Assembly (NCBI GenBank): GCA_937876395.1
Contig: CALEIM010000102.1
Span: 1 to 9,839 of the forward strand
Length of the DNA stretch: 9,839 bases
Source: an uncultured Wenzhouxiangella sp.
GTDB taxonomy: Bacteria; Pseudomonadota; Gammaproteobacteria; Xanthomonadales; Wenzhouxiangellaceae
Reading direction: 5' to 3'
Shown here: positions 1 through 7,116 of the stretch, one piece after another
Layout of the letters: each line of letters starts with the position of its first letter
Numbering within the stretch: the stretch's first letter is position 1
Program-made: the position numbers and the translations under genes
Notes under the pieces: generated by a model
What the model saw: only the letters and a program-made list of their open reading frames with translations
Told to the model about the DNA's origin: nothing
Databases searched by the model: none

Positions 1-301
1 GCTCATGCCCGCGAAGCATGACGCGAGTGGCCCGGAAAAATCGGTAGCGAACCCAGTCGATGCGCCAGCGCGCCCACTCAACGAGCAACGCCACCACCGT
101 CGCACCGCCCAGCATGACTAACGAAGCCTCCCTGGGCAGCGTCCAGACGAGCACGGGAACAACTGCGGTGGCGATGTGCAGACGCTTCCGCAGCAGCTCA
201 CGCCGAATAGACTTGCCCGCCGGCGGCGAATTTATCGTCCGCCCCTGGACCGGCGCTGGTTCGAGCCGGGACGCTTCTACGCGATCGCTTCCCTGATTCA
301 C
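1..301 (-). CDS. Polyprenol/dolichol kinase or phosphatidate cytidylyltransferase-like membrane protein, N-terminal part (cut by window edge)
   Basis: The frame opens with GTG at 301 and stays open to base 1, giving 100 residues. Its start overlaps the stop of the upstream gene as GTGA (298-301), so translation is probably coupled. After about 30 hydrophilic residues comes a basic stretch ending RKRLHI (residues 38-43), then two hydrophobic segments (about 42-56 and 59-76), then a basic loop ending LRGHE (96-100). An R-K-x-x-H-I motif entering the first helix and a later R-x-H-E are what I recall for the SEC59/DGK1/VTE5 group, CTP-dependent lipid or polyprenol kinases related to CdsA. The catalytic region lies outside the window, so substrate cannot be judged. 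It probably belongs to the same foreign-looking segment as the transglycosylase domain upstream. Existence of the gene is well supported; the family call is moderate. Confidence 0.6.
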   Translation of the reverse strand, partial: MNQGSDRVEASRLEPAPVQGRTINSPPAGKSIRRELLRKRLHIATAVVPVLVWTLPREASLVMLGGATVVALLVEWARWRIDWVRYRFFRATRVMLRGHE

Positions 302-2649
302 GGAGCGAGCGACGATATCCGCTCGGGCCCGCCCGAGACTCCACCCGTGCCGTCACCATACAGCCCGCGGTATACAGCGATATTCCGCGTCAGGATCTTT
401 ACGTAATCGCGGGTTTCCCGATAAGGAATCCGCTCGGTGAAGAGTTCCTCGTCCTCGTATTCGGGGAACCGTTGCCAGGCCTGGATCCGGTTGGGACCGG
501 CGTTGTAGGCCGAGAAGACGGAGGGGAGTGATCCGTCCCAACGCCGCATCTGTTCGGCGAGGAAGGTGGTCCCCAGGTGAGCGTTGATCTCTGGCTGGAA
601 CAGCAACTCCACATCCCAGCCGTCGATCCCCGCCCCCCGCGCCAACCCGCGCCCGGTCTCCGGCATCACCTGCATCAACCCGCGCGCGCCCGCGGGGGAG
701 GAGATACGTGCCTTGAACAGCGATTCCTGTCGGATGAGCGCGGCGACCAGGAACGGGTCGAGCCCCTTCTCGCTCGCCTCGGCCTCCACCATGGGGCGAT
801 AGGGGAAAGGATACACGATGCGAAGCAGCCGGGGACTGCGATCGCCAGCATTCTGCAGCCGCAGACCGATCCGGATGCCACGGACGGTGAGCCCTCGCTC
901 GTTCAGCCGCTCAGCGAGCGGATAGAGCAGCGACCGATCATCGCCAGCGCGAGCGATCACCCGATCCGCTTCAGCTTCCGCCTCGGAATACAGGCCGGCT
1001 TCCAGCAGCAGATCGACCCCCGGTTCGATCAGCGACAGCGAGATCAGCAGCGGCAGCGTGGTCAGCCCGATAATCCAGCTCCAGCGCCGGCGCGGCGTAT
1101 CGGTCAGCCCCATGATGAAGTTCGTCACCCCCACCCACCAGTTGCCGTGGCGGTCGTCCAGACTGGCCTCACCGAGCAGGCGATAGCTGGCCGTTGGCAG
1201 TACCACGATGGCGACCAGCAAGGAGCAGATGACCGCCGCCGAGATAACCACCGCCAGGTCGGCAAACAGTTGGCCGGCTTCATCCTGCAAAAAGATCACC
1301 GGTACAAAGATGGCAACGGTCGTAGTGGTCGATGCCAGCAAAGCACCCCAGACCTGGCCGGTGCCGCGATCGGCTGCCTCAACCGGAGCGCGGCCCTGCT
1401 CGCGCTGGCGCACGATGTTTTCAAGCACCACAATGGCCGCATCCAGCACCATGCCGGTAGCAAAGGCCAGGCCCGCCAGGGAAATGACGTTGAGGGTGCG
1501 CCCGATTCCGTCGAGCACAATGAACGAAAAGCACAAACATAAAGGGATGGCCAGGGCGACCATCAGGGTGGCGCGCAGTTTGCGGAAAAACCACCACAAC
1601 ACCAGGATGGCCAGACTCATGCCCACAATCAGGTTGGTGGCGACCATGCTGACCGACTGGCGGATATAGATGGTGTCGTCACTGACCTGCTCAATTTCCA
1701 GGCCAGCCGGGGTCAGATAACTGCGCTCCAACTCGGCGATGGTGGACTGGATGTCGGCCATGACCTCCAGCACGTTGATGTCCTGCTCGGCGATCACGTT
1801 CATCGAAATGGACTGGCCGCCGTTTTGGGTCATCACGCCGCTGGAGTCGCGCATGGTGCGCTCGATCTGAGCCACATCACGCAGATAGACGGCGCGGCCG
1901 TCGCGCCAGTCGAGCACCAGATTTTCCAGATCGGCAATCTCGTACTGCCCGGCAAAGCGCAGCGTGTACTGGCGGCGACCGACTTCCTGAAATCCGCCGG
2001 ACACATCGTTGTTCTGACCCAGACGCTGGCCGACACGGGTCAGATCAACGCCGATCGCGGCGGCCTGGTAGGGATCGAAAGTAATGCGTACCTCAAACGG
2101 CCGCCCGCCGCGCGGATTGGCCGACGACACCCCGGGCAGGCGCTCCAGACGCTCCTTGACGATCTCGTCAATAAAGTCCTGATACTCGATCACCGGTCGA
2201 TCGTTGCCCGGTAGCGTCCGGATGTCGAACCAGGCGATGGTGTCACCAAAGCGATCGGAGCCGACGCGCACCGTCGGCTCGGTAACATCGGCCGGATAGC
2301 GCGGTACCTGATTGAGCCGGTTGATGACTTCGATCAGGGCGCGGTTGAGATCCGCGCCGACGTCAAATTCAAGATTGATCGAGCCACGGCCCTGCCGCGC
2401 CGTGGCGGTCATGCGCTTCAAGCCAGGCACGTCGCGAAGCTGGTTTTCCTGCGGTTCGATGATTTCCGATTCGACCTCCGAAGGCGCGGCCGCCCGCCAG
2501 CCGGTCGAAATGGAAATGTTCGGCCGGTCGATGTTGGGCGTCATCTGAATTGGCAGACGCGACAGGCTCAGCAGGCCGAAGATGACCAGCAAAATGCACC
2601 CAACGGCAACCGCTACCGGGTTGCTCAATCCGAGTCGTGTCAGGGGCAA
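298..2649 (-). CDS. In-frame chimera: N-terminal half of RND efflux permease joined to C-terminal SLT lytic transglycosylase
   Basis: 783 residues. It starts with TTG at 2649, preceded by GGAG at 9 nt, with an in-frame stop just upstream, so no longer start exists. Residues 1 to about 541 are an RND permease: TM1 (about 10-30), a periplasmic porter domain, TM2-TM6 (about 335-490), and TM7 (about 523-541). The TM4 motif GMVLDAAIVVLENI has Asp403 at the position of AcrB Asp407 and Ala404 in place of AcrB Asp408. A normal RND pump is about 1030 residues; here the second porter domain and TM8-12, with the conserved TM10 Lys, are absent. From about residue 547 the sequence is a lytic transglycosylase: a short helical repeat region, then an SLT domain with IRQES (catalytic Glu642), SPAGARGLMQVMP (651-663), SAYNAGP (713-719) and a final ERIPYRETRDYV. 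It cannot pump drugs as drawn. It is either a recombination product or an assembly join. Confidence 0.85.
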   Translation of the reverse strand: MPLTRLGLSNPVAVAVGCILLVIFGLLSLSRLPIQMTPNIDRPNISISTGWRAAAPSEVESEIIEPQENQLRDVPGLKRMTATARQGRGSINLEFDVGADLNRALIEVINRLNQVPRYPADVTEPTVRVGSDRFGDTIAWFDIRTLPGNDRPVIEYQDFIDEIVKERLERLPGVSSANPRGGRPFEVRITFDPYQAAAIGVDLTRVGQRLGQNNDVSGGFQEVGRRQYTLRFAGQYEIADLENLVLDWRDGRAVYLRDVAQIERTMRDSSGVMTQNGGQSISMNVIAEQDINVLEVMADIQSTIAELERSYLTPAGLEIEQVSDDTIYIRQSVSMVATNLIVGMSLAILVLWWFFRKLRATLMVALAIPLCLCFSFIVLDGIGRTLNVISLAGLAFATGMVLDAAIVVLENIVRQREQGRAPVEAADRGTGQVWGALLASTTTTVAIFVPVIFLQDEAGQLFADLAVVISAAVICSLLVAIVVLPTASYRLLGEASLDDRHGNWWVGVTNFIMGLTDTPRRRWSWIIGLTTLPLLISLSLIEPGVDLLLEAGLYSEAEAEADRVIARAGDDRSLLYPLAERLNERGLTVRGIRIGLRLQNAGDRSPRLLRIVYPFPYRPMVEAEASEKGLDPFLVAALIRQESLFKARISSPAGARGLMQVMPETGRGLARGAGIDGWDVELLFQPEINAHLGTTFLAEQMRRWDGSLPSVFSAYNAGPNRIQAWQRFPEYEDEELFTERIPYRETRDYVKILTRNIAVYRGLYGDGTGGVSGGPERISSLAP
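995..1035 (-). other. Fusion junction between RND and lytic transglycosylase coding sequence
   Basis: RND TM7 ends around residues 538-541 (SLSLI), and by residue 549 the sequence reads LLEAGLYSEA, as in the helical region before an SLT domain. The changeover therefore falls around residues 540-550. Codon choice shifts nearby: on the transglycosylase side about half of the glycine codons in residues 629-783 are GGG and arginine is often CGG, whereas the RND part mostly uses GGC and CGC. The exact breakpoint cannot be set without homologues. Confidence 0.7.
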
Positions 2650-2658
2650 GGTTCAATT

Positions 2659-2662
2659 CTCC
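2659..2662 (-). promoter_or_regulatory. Ribosome binding site supporting the TTG start of the RND frame
   Basis: GGAG on the minus strand lies 9 nt before TTG at 2649. The next methionine is residue 36, inside the conserved N-terminal region, so this site decides the rare TTG start. Confidence 0.6.
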
Positions 2663-2735
2663 GAAAGGCGACCGGTGAAAACGTGTGGTTCTCATTGTCG
2701 AAAACCACGTCAGTGCATGGACAGCGATGAATGCA

Positions 2736-2758
2736 AATGGTGCCCGTGATTCACCATT
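2736..2758. repeat. Small hairpin between cca and the RND gene
   Basis: A perfect 7-bp inverted repeat, AATGGTG / CACCATT, flanks a 9-nt loop in the 137-base gap 2650-2786. On the minus strand it is followed by TTTGCATTC, too weak a T-run to call a terminator. Otherwise the gap holds only the RND ribosome binding site and no recognisable promoter. Confidence 0.3.
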
Positions 2759-2786
2759 GAAGCGCTGTCACCCGCCTCCTCCATTT

Positions 2787-4040
2787 TCACGGTCGCGCCA
2801 GGGCCGTCAGCGCGCGAATCCGCTCGGCCCTGAGTGCGGCCGCGATGTCGGCTCCTTCAAGCCCGCGCTCGACAAAAACCTTGGCGTCGACCGCGACGGC
2901 CGCAGCGTGTGCCCGACGCAGATAATCGGCTTGTGGATAAGGCTCGTTCTCACGGCCGGCGCGGCCGCGCATGTCGGCCTCACAGGCAAGCAGGAACGGT
3001 TCGAGCCGCTCGGGGCGGCGAATGGCGTCGATGCGCTCCAGCAGCGAAAGCGCGGTACGTGGCCGAATCTCCAGCGCACGGTGGGCAATCAGATGAAATT
3101 CGCCGACCAGCAGGGCCATGTCCCGGCAAGCCGTGCTGACTCTGAGCCGATCGCAGACTTCGCGAATGGGGGCCAGGCCGCGCTTTTCGTGGCCAATATG
3201 GCGCGGCAGCTCATCCTTTGGCGTCAGGCCCTTGCCCAGATCGTGCAGCAGGGCGGCAAAGCGCGTCACCAGCGAACCGCCCAGCCGCGCGGCCTGATCG
3301 ATGACCAGCATGACATGTCGGCCGGAGTCGATTTCAGGGTGATGGCTGGCCACCTGGGGCACGCCGAACAAACGATCCAGCTCGGGCAAGATCACGGCCA
3401 GCGCGCCGGTATCACGCAGCAGCATGAAGCACGGCGAGGGCCGCTCCTCCATCAGGGCAGCGGCCAGCTCCTGCCAGACCCGCTCGGGCACCAGATGGTC
3501 CAGCTCACCGTCGTCGACCATCGCCCGGCACAGATCCAGGGTTTCGGCGGCCGGTGAAAAGTCGGGGAAACGGGCGGCGAATCGGGCCAGGCGCAGCACG
3601 CGCACCGGGTCCTCGCGAAAGGCTGGCGAGACGTGACGCAAAATGCCCTGCTGCAGATCACGGCGACCGCCGAAGGGATCAATAATTCGACCGTCTGCAT
3701 CTTCGGCCATGGCGTTGATGGTCAGGTCACGGCGGGCCAGATCGGCCTCCAGAGTCACGTCCGGTCCGGCGTGAAACACGAAGCCGTGATAGCCGGGCGC
3801 GGTCTTGCGCTCGGTTCTGGCGAGCGCGTACTCCTCATTTGTATCCGGATGCAAAAAAACCGGAAAATCGCTGCCGATCGGCCGAAAGCCACGTTCGATC
3901 ATCCGCTCGGGGCTCGCACCAACCACCACGTAATCGGCGTCGCGAGCCGGTCGGCCCAGAAGGCGGTCGCGCACCGCACCGCCAACCCGGTAGACGTTCA
4001 GACCGGCGAGCCGCTCGGGGGCGAATTCAGCCCCGCTCAC
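2787..4040 (-). CDS. cca: CCA-adding enzyme (tRNA nucleotidyltransferase) with HD domain
   Basis: Adds or repairs the 3' CCA end of tRNAs in the cytoplasm using CTP and ATP. With the GTG start at 4040 the protein has 417 residues, close to the 412 of E. coli Cca. Visible motifs in order: GGAVRD (20-25), the metal-binding DAD (Asp34, Asp36), RRDLTINAMA (103-112), and EDPVRVLR (143-150). These are class II nucleotidyltransferase hallmarks. A C-terminal HD domain follows, with HHPEIDSGRH (233-242) and LLHDLGKG (264-271, His266-Asp267), as in the gammaproteobacterial form that also has phosphatase and phosphodiesterase activity. The frame stays open upstream to 4259, but that extension is unlike the family and lies inside the preceding gene. 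GTG 4040 is the nearest start before the conserved NVYRVGG. The gene overlaps the epimerase-like gene by 14 bases, which suggests co-translation. Confidence 0.95.
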   Translation of the reverse strand: MSGAEFAPERLAGLNVYRVGGAVRDRLLGRPARDADYVVVGASPERMIERGFRPIGSDFPVFLHPDTNEEYALARTERKTAPGYHGFVFHAGPDVTLEADLARRDLTINAMAEDADGRIIDPFGGRRDLQQGILRHVSPAFREDPVRVLRLARFAARFPDFSPAAETLDLCRAMVDDGELDHLVPERVWQELAAALMEERPSPCFMLLRDTGALAVILPELDRLFGVPQVASHHPEIDSGRHVMLVIDQAARLGGSLVTRFAALLHDLGKGLTPKDELPRHIGHEKRGLAPIREVCDRLRVSTACRDMALLVGEFHLIAHRALEIRPRTALSLLERIDAIRRPERLEPFLLACEADMRGRAGRENEPYPQADYLRRAHAAAVAVDAKVFVERGLEGADIAAALRAERIRALTALARP

Positions 4041-4983
4041 GTCGCGCCTGGCTCCGGTAGCGCTGGAAACGCGACTGCTTGTCGTACGACCCCAGCCAGC
4101 CTGCGGCACGTTCGGCAATGCCCCAGGGCTGGATGCCAAGCGCGGCGAAATCCTTGTCCGAGCACACACTGTCGAGCTTGAGTGACTTGAAATTATCGCT
4201 GGAAAACGGCTTTCCGGGCACCAGATCAAACGCCAGGCCCTGCAGGCGTCCGAGTGCATCGGGCAGGCCGATCACCGCGCGTTTCAGACCGAGCTGATCG
4301 CGCAGCCAGCACACCAGGTCAACCATAGACCAGGTTTCGGCCCCGCCCAGCTCGAAGGTCTTGCCGGCCGTAGCCGGATCGTGCAATACGCGCGCCAGCG
4401 CCTCGGCCACGTCGCCGACATAGGCCGGCGTAAACTTGGCCTGGCCGCGGGCGAGCGGCAGCACCGGGCTGATCCTGAGCAGACCGGCAAAGCGATTGAG
4501 GAAGCTGTCGTCCTCCCCGAACACCGTCGAGGGGCGAATGATCGTGCCGGCCACCCGACCATCACGATTGGCCGAGCGTAACCGCTCTTCGCCCTGGCCA
4601 CGCGTTTGCAGATAGTGACTTTCACCCTGACCGGCATTGAGGCTGCTCATCTGCACCAGGCGCTCCACGCCGGTCGCTGAGCAGGCGTCGATCAGCATTT
4701 CGACCAGTTCGACATGAGCGCGCCGGAATCCGCCGTCACCGAAACCGCGCTGATTGAGAATACCCACCAGGTTGATCACCGCATCGTGACCTTTGAGGGC
4801 CGCGGCCAGTTGATCCTGGTTGTAGGGGTCGAGCTGGTGGACCCGGACGCTCGGAACGACCTGGAGATGGCGAGCGTTGGGCGCGTAACGGGTCGCGACC
4901 GTGATCTGATGGCCGTCGCGCGCCAGGCGTCGGGTCAGATGGGATCCGATAAAGCCCGAACCACCGAGAATCAGTACTTTCAT
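4027..4983 (-). CDS. NAD(P)-binding epimerase/dehydratase-like protein, NDUFA9 (complex I) type atypical SDR
   Basis: 318 residues from ATG 4983. A second in-frame ATG at 4989 exists, but GGAG at 4991-4994 lies 7 nt before 4983 and only 1 nt before 4989, so 4983 is preferred. The protein opens MKVLILGGSGFIGSHLTRRL, a Rossmann nucleotide-binding GGSGFIG motif. Further on are AVINLVGIL, SSLNAG, and YLQTRGQGE, where the usual Tyr-x-x-x-Lys catalytic pair has Arg in place of Lys, then IIRPSTVFGEDD. These fit the atypical SDR subgroup related to the NDUFA9 subunit of complex I, which often binds nucleotide without clear catalysis. Family standard length is about 300-320. It lies 76 bases after slt and overlaps cca, so the three probably form one transcript. 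Substrate unknown; family call secure. Confidence 0.88.
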   Translation of the reverse strand: MKVLILGGSGFIGSHLTRRLARDGHQITVATRYAPNARHLQVVPSVRVHQLDPYNQDQLAAALKGHDAVINLVGILNQRGFGDGGFRRAHVELVEMLIDACSATGVERLVQMSSLNAGQGESHYLQTRGQGEERLRSANRDGRVAGTIIRPSTVFGEDDSFLNRFAGLLRISPVLPLARGQAKFTPAYVGDVAEALARVLHDPATAGKTFELGGAETWSMVDLVCWLRDQLGLKRAVIGLPDALGRLQGLAFDLVPGKPFSSDNFKSLKLDSVCSDKDFAALGIQPWGIAERAAGWLGSYDKQSRFQRYRSQARRERG

Positions 4984-4990
4984 CACCATG

Positions 4991-4994
4991 CTCC
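4991..4994 (-). promoter_or_regulatory. Ribosome binding site deciding the epimerase-like start
   Basis: GGAG on the minus strand, 7 nt before ATG 4983. It lies too close (1 nt) to ATG 4989, so the shorter protein is favoured. The rest of the gap to slt (4984-5059) shows no clear promoter or terminator. Confidence 0.5.
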
Positions 4995-5059
4995 AGCCAT
5001 CTTGATGGCCCTGATTCTACTGGATTCCATCCGGCAGCCGCCCGCTACCGTCCGAACCA

Positions 5060-7000
5060 TTATGGCGGGCAGACAAATCCGGCCGCCGGCTCGGTACCCG
5101 GCTGGATCTGGCCGGCAAGCAGCGTCGGATTGCGCTCAAGCTGCCATTCGTAGATCGTGGCGAAAGCCAGCACGCGCGGCACATAGTCGCGGGTCTCATA
5201 ATACGGCAGGGTTTCAATCCACACATCCGGCGCGCTGTCGGGACGTTCATCAAGCCAGCGCCGGACCGCGCCGGGTCCGGCATTGTAGGCCGCCGCCACG
5301 CGCAGCCAGCTACCGTTGAAATCGCGGTAGAGCTCGCTCAGATGGGCAATGCCCAGCGGGATGTTGACCTGCGGATCGGTCAGCGATGCGGCACCGGAAT
5401 AGCTCAGTCCGTTGCGCTGGGCGACCGCCTGGGCGGTGGCCGGCATCAGTTGTAGCAAACCCAGGGCGCCAGCCGATGAACGCGCATCAGCCCGCATCGC
5501 CGATTCGGCCCGCATCAGGCCCCAGGCCAGGGCAGGATCGACGTCATAGCGTTTGGCTTCGGCCTGAACGATGCCCTTGGCGGCCAGCGGAAAACGCCAC
5601 GGATAGGCCTGCGTTCGACCGGCCCGATTGAGCGCGCCGATGGCCAGATGATGCCAGCCTTCGCCGGCAGCGATCACGGCGACCTGCTCAAGCTCAGCGG
5701 CGCTCAATCGGCTGGCCAGGCGGGCCCAGGTGCTCCAGGCGTGCCAGTTCAGGTCGACTTCGAACAGTTCACCCATGCGCTCGAATTCGGCATCACGCAT
5801 CAGCCGGCGCTGCACGGCCGGATCAGCGTCAATGTCCTGATGGCACAGGCTGAGCGGTTGCCCGAGCTGGTGGGCGGCGAGAAACCCGTGGTAATTGGCC
5901 TCGCTGCTCAGCGAGCCGAAGGCGAGCAGGGCTTCGGCACGGCCTAGCTCGGCGAACGCTCGCCCGCGCCAGTAGCGCCAGCGCGAAGAGGCCTGTTGCG
6001 ACAAGGACATCGCCTCGATGCTCGCCACGAGCTCCGACCAGTCCTCGTCGGCCATGGCAACGCGGGCCCGCCAGGCATAGAGCTGATCGTCCAGCGCGGC
6101 TTCGGGCAGGGCGTCGATGGCGGCCAGGGCACCCTCATCAAGCGCCACGGCCCGAAACAAAGCAATTTCACGTTCAATGCGCGCCTGTTCGGCCGCACTC
6201 CAGGTAAACGGGCGCGACAGCACGCGCCACGCCTCATCGGCGGCTTCCCAGTCGCTTCTGGCCTGGCGTTCCAGGCCCCAGGCGATCACCACGCGGGCAT
6301 GGTCGAGATCGCGCCACTGACGCGCTTCGCGCAGGGTCGCCTGTGGTCGCAGCGACATGCTCAGCCAACGATCGGCCCAGTCACGCTCATTGCTCGGTAG
6401 ATAGCGTTTTAGGTAGCCGGCCAACTGGCGTTCGCCGGCCTCCACGGCCAGCCGAAAGCGCTGCCAGGCGGTGTCGGCATCGGGATGGCCCTGACGCCGC
6501 CACCAGGCAAATGGTCCGTTGCAGGCCTTCGGCTGGGAACGCCCCACCAACCACAATTCGCGGAGCTCGGCCGCCAGGCCTTGCGTATCATTGCGTTCGA
6601 TACGCGCGGCAGCCGCATGGCAACGCACCTGGGTATCGCTGGATTGACCGGCATGCTCCAGCAGCAGGGCATATTCGCCGCGCTCGCCCAGGCTGCGCAG
6701 CCAGGCGCGCTCCAGTGAGCTGGCAAACGACCAGTCGCGATGGCGAGCCAGAAACTGGGTCATTACCGGGGTCGGCACCTGGTCGACGCGCTGGCGAAAC
6801 AGCTCGAACTGAAGGTACGGAGCGATCGGGTAGTCGGCCAGCCCCGACAAGGCCTGCATGATGCCGGCCTGATCACCGCGAGCCGCCGCCTGCCAACCTT
6901 CACGGAACAGCTCGCGCTCGGCGGAACGGTCAGCTGCGCTGACCGCACCAGCTGCGGCCGCCAGCACCCAGACCATCGCTGCAAGGGCACTTGCTTTCAT
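5060..7000 (-). CDS. slt: Soluble lytic murein transglycosylase (Slt70)
   Basis: Cleaves the MurNAc-GlcNAc bond of peptidoglycan in the periplasm with formation of 1,6-anhydro ends; role in wall turnover. With ATG 7000 the protein has 646 residues, almost exactly E. coli Slt70 (645). It begins with a signal peptide (MKASALAAMVWVL...AVSA, predicted cleavage near residue 22). Residues about 25-470 form the alpha-helical superhelical ring. The C-terminal SLT domain carries MRAES with the catalytic Glu499, SSAGALGLLQLMP, AAYNAGP and TLPYYETRDYV. The frame extends upstream to a TTG at 7039 inside an inverted repeat, but that would spoil the signal peptide. GGAG lies 10 nt before ATG 7000. It is first in the minus-strand run slt / epimerase-like / cca. 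This intact protein is distinct from the shorter SLT domain fused to the RND part. Confidence 0.95.
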   Translation of the reverse strand: MKASALAAMVWVLAAAAGAVSAADRSAERELFREGWQAAARGDQAGIMQALSGLADYPIAPYLQFELFRQRVDQVPTPVMTQFLARHRDWSFASSLERAWLRSLGERGEYALLLEHAGQSSDTQVRCHAAAARIERNDTQGLAAELRELWLVGRSQPKACNGPFAWWRRQGHPDADTAWQRFRLAVEAGERQLAGYLKRYLPSNERDWADRWLSMSLRPQATLREARQWRDLDHARVVIAWGLERQARSDWEAADEAWRVLSRPFTWSAAEQARIEREIALFRAVALDEGALAAIDALPEAALDDQLYAWRARVAMADEDWSELVASIEAMSLSQQASSRWRYWRGRAFAELGRAEALLAFGSLSSEANYHGFLAAHQLGQPLSLCHQDIDADPAVQRRLMRDAEFERMGELFEVDLNWHAWSTWARLASRLSAAELEQVAVIAAGEGWHHLAIGALNRAGRTQAYPWRFPLAAKGIVQAEAKRYDVDPALAWGLMRAESAMRADARSSAGALGLLQLMPATAQAVAQRNGLSYSGAASLTDPQVNIPLGIAHLSELYRDFNGSWLRVAAAYNAGPGAVRRWLDERPDSAPDVWIETLPYYETRDYVPRVLAFATIYEWQLERNPTLLAGQIQPGTEPAAGFVCPP

Positions 7001-7021
7001 TGCCTCAACGCTCCACCATGC

Positions 7022-7083
7022 CAGGGAACCTCTGATCAATTATGCACGGGAGCGACGGCGCATAATTTATCAGAGGCTCCTTG
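7022..7083. repeat. Long imperfect inverted repeat between divergent slt and TauE-type gene
   Basis: Arms 7022-7045 and 7060-7083 pair over 24 positions with 21 Watson-Crick pairs, one G-T and two mismatches, around a 14-base loop. The arms read outward as GCATAAT...ATCAGAGG. It fills most of the 116-base intergenic region (7001-7116). It is more AT-rich than its surroundings, and each arm holds CATAAT, resembling a -10 box, so the divergent promoters could lie here. I found no second copy in the window and no obvious flanking duplication. It may be a MITE-like or transposon-end remnant, an operator, or a bidirectional promoter element; the sequence alone does not decide. Confidence 0.8.
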
Positions 7084-7116
7084 AGTCATCTTGCATGATT
7101 TGTCACCGGACTGCAT

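Noticed and set aside
577..1542. Long plus-strand open frame (321 codons) opposite the RND/transglycosylase fusion
   Set aside because: It shows no recognisable domain, is Gln/Arg/His-rich as expected for an antisense frame of GC-rich coding, and the opposite strand has clear family motifs throughout.
2685..3557. Plus-strand open frame (290 codons) opposite cca
   Set aside because: Antisense shadow of a well-supported gene; no motif and no ribosome binding site.
4041..4259. N-terminal extension of cca to ATG 4259
   Set aside because: The extra 73 residues do not look like the family, lie fully within the epimerase-like gene, and the conserved start region begins just after GTG 4040.
7001..7039. 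Longer slt start at TTG 7039
   Set aside because: It falls inside the inverted repeat, and would place 13 residues before an otherwise standard signal peptide.
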